Shown here: positions 6,555 through 8,101 of the stretch, piece by piece
Layout: each line of letters begins with the position of its first letter
How positions within the stretch are numbered: the first letter of the stretch is position 1
Source of the DNA: Acetobacteraceae bacterium
Lineage (GTDB): Bacteria > Pseudomonadota > Alphaproteobacteria > Acetobacterales > Acetobacteraceae
DNA length: 8,101 nucleotides
Assembly (NCBI GenBank): GCA_020853405.1
Contig: JADYYZ010000235.1
Location: 1 to 8,101, forward strand
Reading direction: 5' to 3'
Position numbers and translations under genes: made by a program
The notes under the pieces: generated by a model
Seen by the model: only the letters and a program-made list of their open reading frames with translations
Told to the model about the DNA's origin: nothing
The model's database searches: none

Positions 6555-7714
6555 GTCGATCCGCCCGAGACGTCGCTCACCACCACGCTGACCGGGCGGT
6601 GGTCGCTGGTGGCGAGCGATTTCGGGAGCAGGCTGTTCACCCGCTCGTGCACCTCGTGCTCGACCTTGCCGGCGCCACCCCTGACCCGCAGCGGCCAGGC
6701 GGTCTCGCCGCACAGCGTCTGGGTGAACAGGATGTGGTCGAGCAGGATGTTCGGGTTGCGTCGCGGGTCGAGCGCATCCTCGAACTTCACCGACCAGCGC
6801 AGCGCGTCGGGGAAGTCGAACAGCGCGTGGTTCAGGAACTTCCTGGCGAAGAACACGTCGCCCTGGAGGTTGCCGATCAGGTCGTGCAGCAGGAACCACT
6901 CCTCGAACAGTTCCTTGCCGGGCCCGTCATTGACGTCGCCCAGCACGAACAAGGCAGGCTGGGGCTCCTGCGCGAAGCGGCGGTCGATATAGGTGCGGAC
7001 GTCGCTCGCCTCGCTCGAGGTCTTGGCGCGCGCCTTCACCGCCTCGGTGACGAAGCCGGGGCTTGCCTTCATGGAAGCGGCGATGTCATCGAAGGCGGTC
7101 GAGGCAGCGGCCGCCCATTTCTTCGTCGGGTCGGTCTGGTCGATGAATTTGCTTTTCAGGTGCAGACCGATCAGCTCGATCCGCCGCCCCTTGAAGTCGA
7201 ACACCAGCACCTGCGGGTGGCGATAATGGCTGTGGCGCACCAGTTCGGATGGCCCGGCACGCCCGCTCTCCTTGTCGAAGGTCGGCAGGGCGACCAGCCA
7301 CTTGCCGTCCCTGGTGCGGCCGAGCGACTCGGATTCCGTGAAGGCGCGCCAGGTGGCGAGCGGCAGCAGGCTGGGCGTGATCGCGGCGGCGGCGCGGAAA
7401 CTGCGCTTCACCAGGAACCACAGCCACTGGATTCCCTGGGTGGCGTATTCCTTGCCGGTCGCGTCGTTGCGGGTGACCAGCTCGTAGCCGGGCGCGGCGC
7501 GGGCGAAATATTTCAGCGCCCGCTCCTCGCCGCGCGGACCTTCGCAGACGAACAGGATGTCGGCATCCAGTTCGCTGATCTCGGCGGCGATCGCCTCGAT
7601 CTTCCGTTCCGCGTTGCGCCGCTTCCCGGCGCCGGGACCGTCGGGAAGTTCAAGGTCGGAGAGGGTGCGATCGGCATACTCGACGTTCCAGCTGGCGAGT
7701 TTGAAGGAGGGCAT
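6551..7714 (-). CDS. Endonuclease/exonuclease/phosphatase (EEP) family protein
   Basis: A 387-residue protein with the DNase I/exonuclease III/inositol-phosphatase fold. It starts directly with the first strand KLASWNVEY (5–13, Asn10). Next come DADILFVCEGP (50–60, metal-ligand Glu58), LIGLHLKSKF (181–190, His185), FVLGDVNDGPGKELF (257–270, catalytic Asp260/Asn262), LLDHILF (324–330) and TSDHRPVSVVV (369–379, Asp371/His372). All core catalytic residues are present, so it should be an active Mg-dependent phosphodiesterase or phosphatase. The target (nucleic acid, phospholipid or inositol phosphate) is not deducible. No signal peptide is seen, so it is probably cytoplasmic. A longer reading to 7885 is possible but would run through a palindrome and promoter-like DNA. 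The ATG at 7714 has a good ribosome binding site. A family-atypical stretch around 195–245 is helical and Lys/Ala-rich. Confidence 0.88.
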   Translation of the reverse strand: MPSFKLASWNVEYADRTLSDLELPDGPGAGKRRNAERKIEAIAAEISELDADILFVCEGPRGEERALKYFARAAPGYELVTRNDATGKEYATQGIQWLWFLVKRSFRAAAAITPSLLPLATWRAFTESESLGRTRDGKWLVALPTFDKESGRAGPSELVRHSHYRHPQVLVFDFKGRRIELIGLHLKSKFIDQTDPTKKWAAAASTAFDDIAASMKASPGFVTEAVKARAKTSSEASDVRTYIDRRFAQEPQPALFVLGDVNDGPGKELFEEWFLLHDLIGNLQGDVFFARKFLNHALFDFPDALRWSVKFEDALDPRRNPNILLDHILFTQTLCGETAWPLRVRGGAGKVEHEVHERVNSLLPKSLATSDHRPVSVVVSDVSGGST

Positions 7715-7720
7715 GGCCGG

Positions 7721-7726
7721 CTCCCC
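7721..7726 (-). promoter_or_regulatory. Ribosome binding site that decides the EEP protein start
   Basis: On the minus strand GGGGAG lies 6 bp before the ATG at 7714–7712. This, together with the first conserved strand starting at residue 5, fixes the start there rather than at in-frame codons farther upstream (up to 7885). Confidence 0.7.
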
Positions 7727-7810
7727 GGGGTGTGCGGAATGGGGGAATCTATGCCGCGCGCGGGGGCGCCCGCCAGATCGCCGTGCGGCAGGGGCGGCTT
7801 TCCGCGCGTC

Positions 7811-7840
7811 TTGAAAATATGACAGAACACGAAAAATTAT
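7811..7840 (+). promoter_or_regulatory. Candidate promoter for the exported-protein gene
   Basis: TTGAAA at 7811–7816 (five of six bases of the −35 consensus) is followed after 18 bp by AATTAT at 7835–7840 (four of six of the −10 consensus). It lies in a locally AT-rich stretch that contrasts with the GC-rich surroundings. Transcription would begin near 7847, inside the inverted repeat at 7845–7873, leaving a leader of about 110 bases before the GTG at 7956. This is pattern matching only. Confidence 0.4.
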
Positions 7841-7864
7841 GCACACGCATAGCTGTGCTGCGAA
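7836..7864 (-). promoter_or_regulatory. Candidate leftward promoter for the EEP gene
   Basis: On the minus strand TTCGCA (7864–7859, four of six −35 bases) is followed after 17 bp by CATAAT (7841–7836, five of six −10 bases). It overlaps the 10-bp inverted repeat, so one regulator bound there could affect both divergent genes. Without transcription-start data this is a candidate only. Confidence 0.35.
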
Positions 7865-7873
7865 GCTATGCGT
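7845..7873. promoter_or_regulatory. Perfect 10-bp inverted repeat, probable operator
   Basis: ACGCATAGCT (7845–7854) and AGCTATGCGT (7864–7873) are exact reverse complements separated by 9 bp. A third partial element, TATGC at 7838–7842, pairs with GCATA inside the left arm. The 19-bp centre-to-centre distance puts both half-sites on the same DNA face, about two helical turns apart, as expected for a dimeric regulator. Neither side has an immediately adjacent T run, so an intrinsic terminator is less likely. It sits between two divergent genes over the candidate promoters. Confidence 0.6.
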
Positions 7874-7898
7874 AGAATGCAACAACCGGAGATGGTAT

Positions 7899-7914
7899 TA
7901 CCCTCCGCAGGGTA
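7899..7914 (+). other. Leader hairpin upstream of the exported-protein gene
   Basis: TACCCT (7899–7904) and AGGGTA (7909–7914) form a perfect 6-bp stem with the loop CCGC. Immediately downstream, GGGCC (7915–7919) can pair with GGTCC (7933–7937, one G·U pair), and TCCT (7935–7938) can alternatively pair with AGGA (7944–7947) within the ribosome binding site. The stems could form a structured 5' leader. I recognise no known riboswitch class in it. Confidence 0.35.
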
Positions 7915-7942
7915 GGGCCGGCTCTGCCGAAAGGTCCTGCCG

Positions 7943-7950
7943 AAGGAGGG
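7943..7950 (+). promoter_or_regulatory. Strong ribosome binding site for the exported-protein gene
   Basis: AAGGAGGG, the best Shine-Dalgarno match in the window, ends 5 bp before GTG 7956 and so supports that start codon. A TTG at 7952 is in another frame and would lie too close to the site. Confidence 0.75.
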
Positions 7951-7955
7951 GTTGG

Positions 7956-8101
7956 GTGCTGAAGATCGTAACTCGTGTGTCCGCGCTGACTGCTGCCCTG
8001 GCCGGACTCGTTCTGGTATCGCCTGCGGCCGAGGCAGCGCCGATCACTTATTCGGTGACGCTGACGTCGGCAAACCAGCCCGCCGGCACCGGCAGCTTCA
8101 C
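7956..8101 (+). CDS. Exported protein of unknown function, N-terminus only (possible PEP-CTERM-type surface protein)
   Basis: The first 48 codons run off the window end. It starts at GTG after a strong ribosome binding site. Residues 1–25 are a typical Sec signal peptide: Lys and Arg near the start, a hydrophobic core LTAALAGLVLVS, and a likely cut after an Ala-X-Ala near AEAA. The mature part begins API-TYSVTLTSANQPAGTGSF, rich in Thr, Ser and Gly and of beta character. This opening is common in bacterial PEP-CTERM exosortase substrates, but the diagnostic C-terminal motif lies outside the window, so that assignment is only a guess. It is divergent from the EEP gene and follows a palindrome and structured leader, suggesting regulated expression. 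Confidence 0.75.
   Translation, partial: MLKIVTRVSALTAALAGLVLVSPAAEAAPITYSVTLTSANQPAGTGSF

Noticed and set aside
6599..7822. A 407-codon plus-strand frame opposite the EEP gene
   Set aside because: The minus strand encodes all EEP motifs in order. The plus-strand product has no domain and mirrors the codon bias of the real gene.
7831..7873. The 10-bp inverted repeat read as a minus-strand intrinsic terminator
   Set aside because: A short T run occurs on the minus strand only about 8 bases after the stem, and no minus-strand gene ends upstream of it. An operator in the divergent promoter region fits better.
7715..7885. N-terminal extension of the EEP protein to an ATG at 7885
   Set aside because: The added residues match no family feature, would cross the palindrome and promoter-like DNA, and the ATG at 7714 has a good ribosome binding site next to the first conserved strand.
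7895..7955. c-di-GMP or other known riboswitch in the exported-protein leader
   Set aside because: The conserved core sequences of the riboswitch classes I know are not present. Only short GC-rich stems can be seen.

Overview
This is a very GC-rich window with strong G/C preference at third codon positions and dense, mostly overlapping genes. The gene order ribE–ribB(X)–ribH–nusB–thiL and the protein sequences suggest an alphaproteobacterium, most likely in the Rhodospirillales/Acetobacteraceae range. That placement is an inference from gene order and protein character, not from a marker gene.

Left part (1–4530, all + strand) is one tightly packed operon-like block. It contains the last 44 codons of riboflavin synthase (ribE), a DHBP synthase fused to a degenerate GTP-cyclohydrolase-II-like domain (ribB, RibBX type), lumazine synthase (ribH), the antitermination factor nusB, thiamine-monophosphate kinase (thiL) and a 12-TM major facilitator protein. 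The MFS gene starts at a TTG inside the thiL stop. Three of the riboflavin steps are here: making the four-carbon DHBP unit, condensing it to lumazine, and dismutating lumazine to riboflavin. The ribD and true ribA (GTP cyclohydrolase II) activities must be encoded elsewhere, because the C-terminal domain of this RibB lacks the zinc cysteines. The 5' end of nusB carries three copies of a 12-bp in-frame tandem repeat, each beginning with a possible start codon.

Middle part (4531–6554) holds a left-handed beta-helix acyltransferase (+), a membrane-anchored or exported SGNH hydrolase (−) meeting it tail to tail 4 bp apart, and, divergent from the hydrolase, a ChrR/YieF-like NAD(P)H-dependent FMN reductase (+).

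Right part (6551–8101) holds an endonuclease/exonuclease/phosphatase-family protein (−), whose stop overlaps that of the FMN reductase in a CTAG palindrome. A 241-bp divergent intergenic region follows, AT-richer than the rest of the window. It carries a perfect 10-bp inverted repeat sitting on candidate divergent promoters, plus a GC-rich leader with small hairpins. Last is the start of an exported protein (signal peptide, then a beta-rich start of the kind seen in PEP-CTERM proteins), cut off by the window edge.

I see no rRNA, tRNA, CRISPR array, insertion sequence or phage gene. No clearly new system is visible. The most unusual parts are the palindrome-bearing divergent region near the right end, the repeat at the nusB start and the decayed second domain of RibB.
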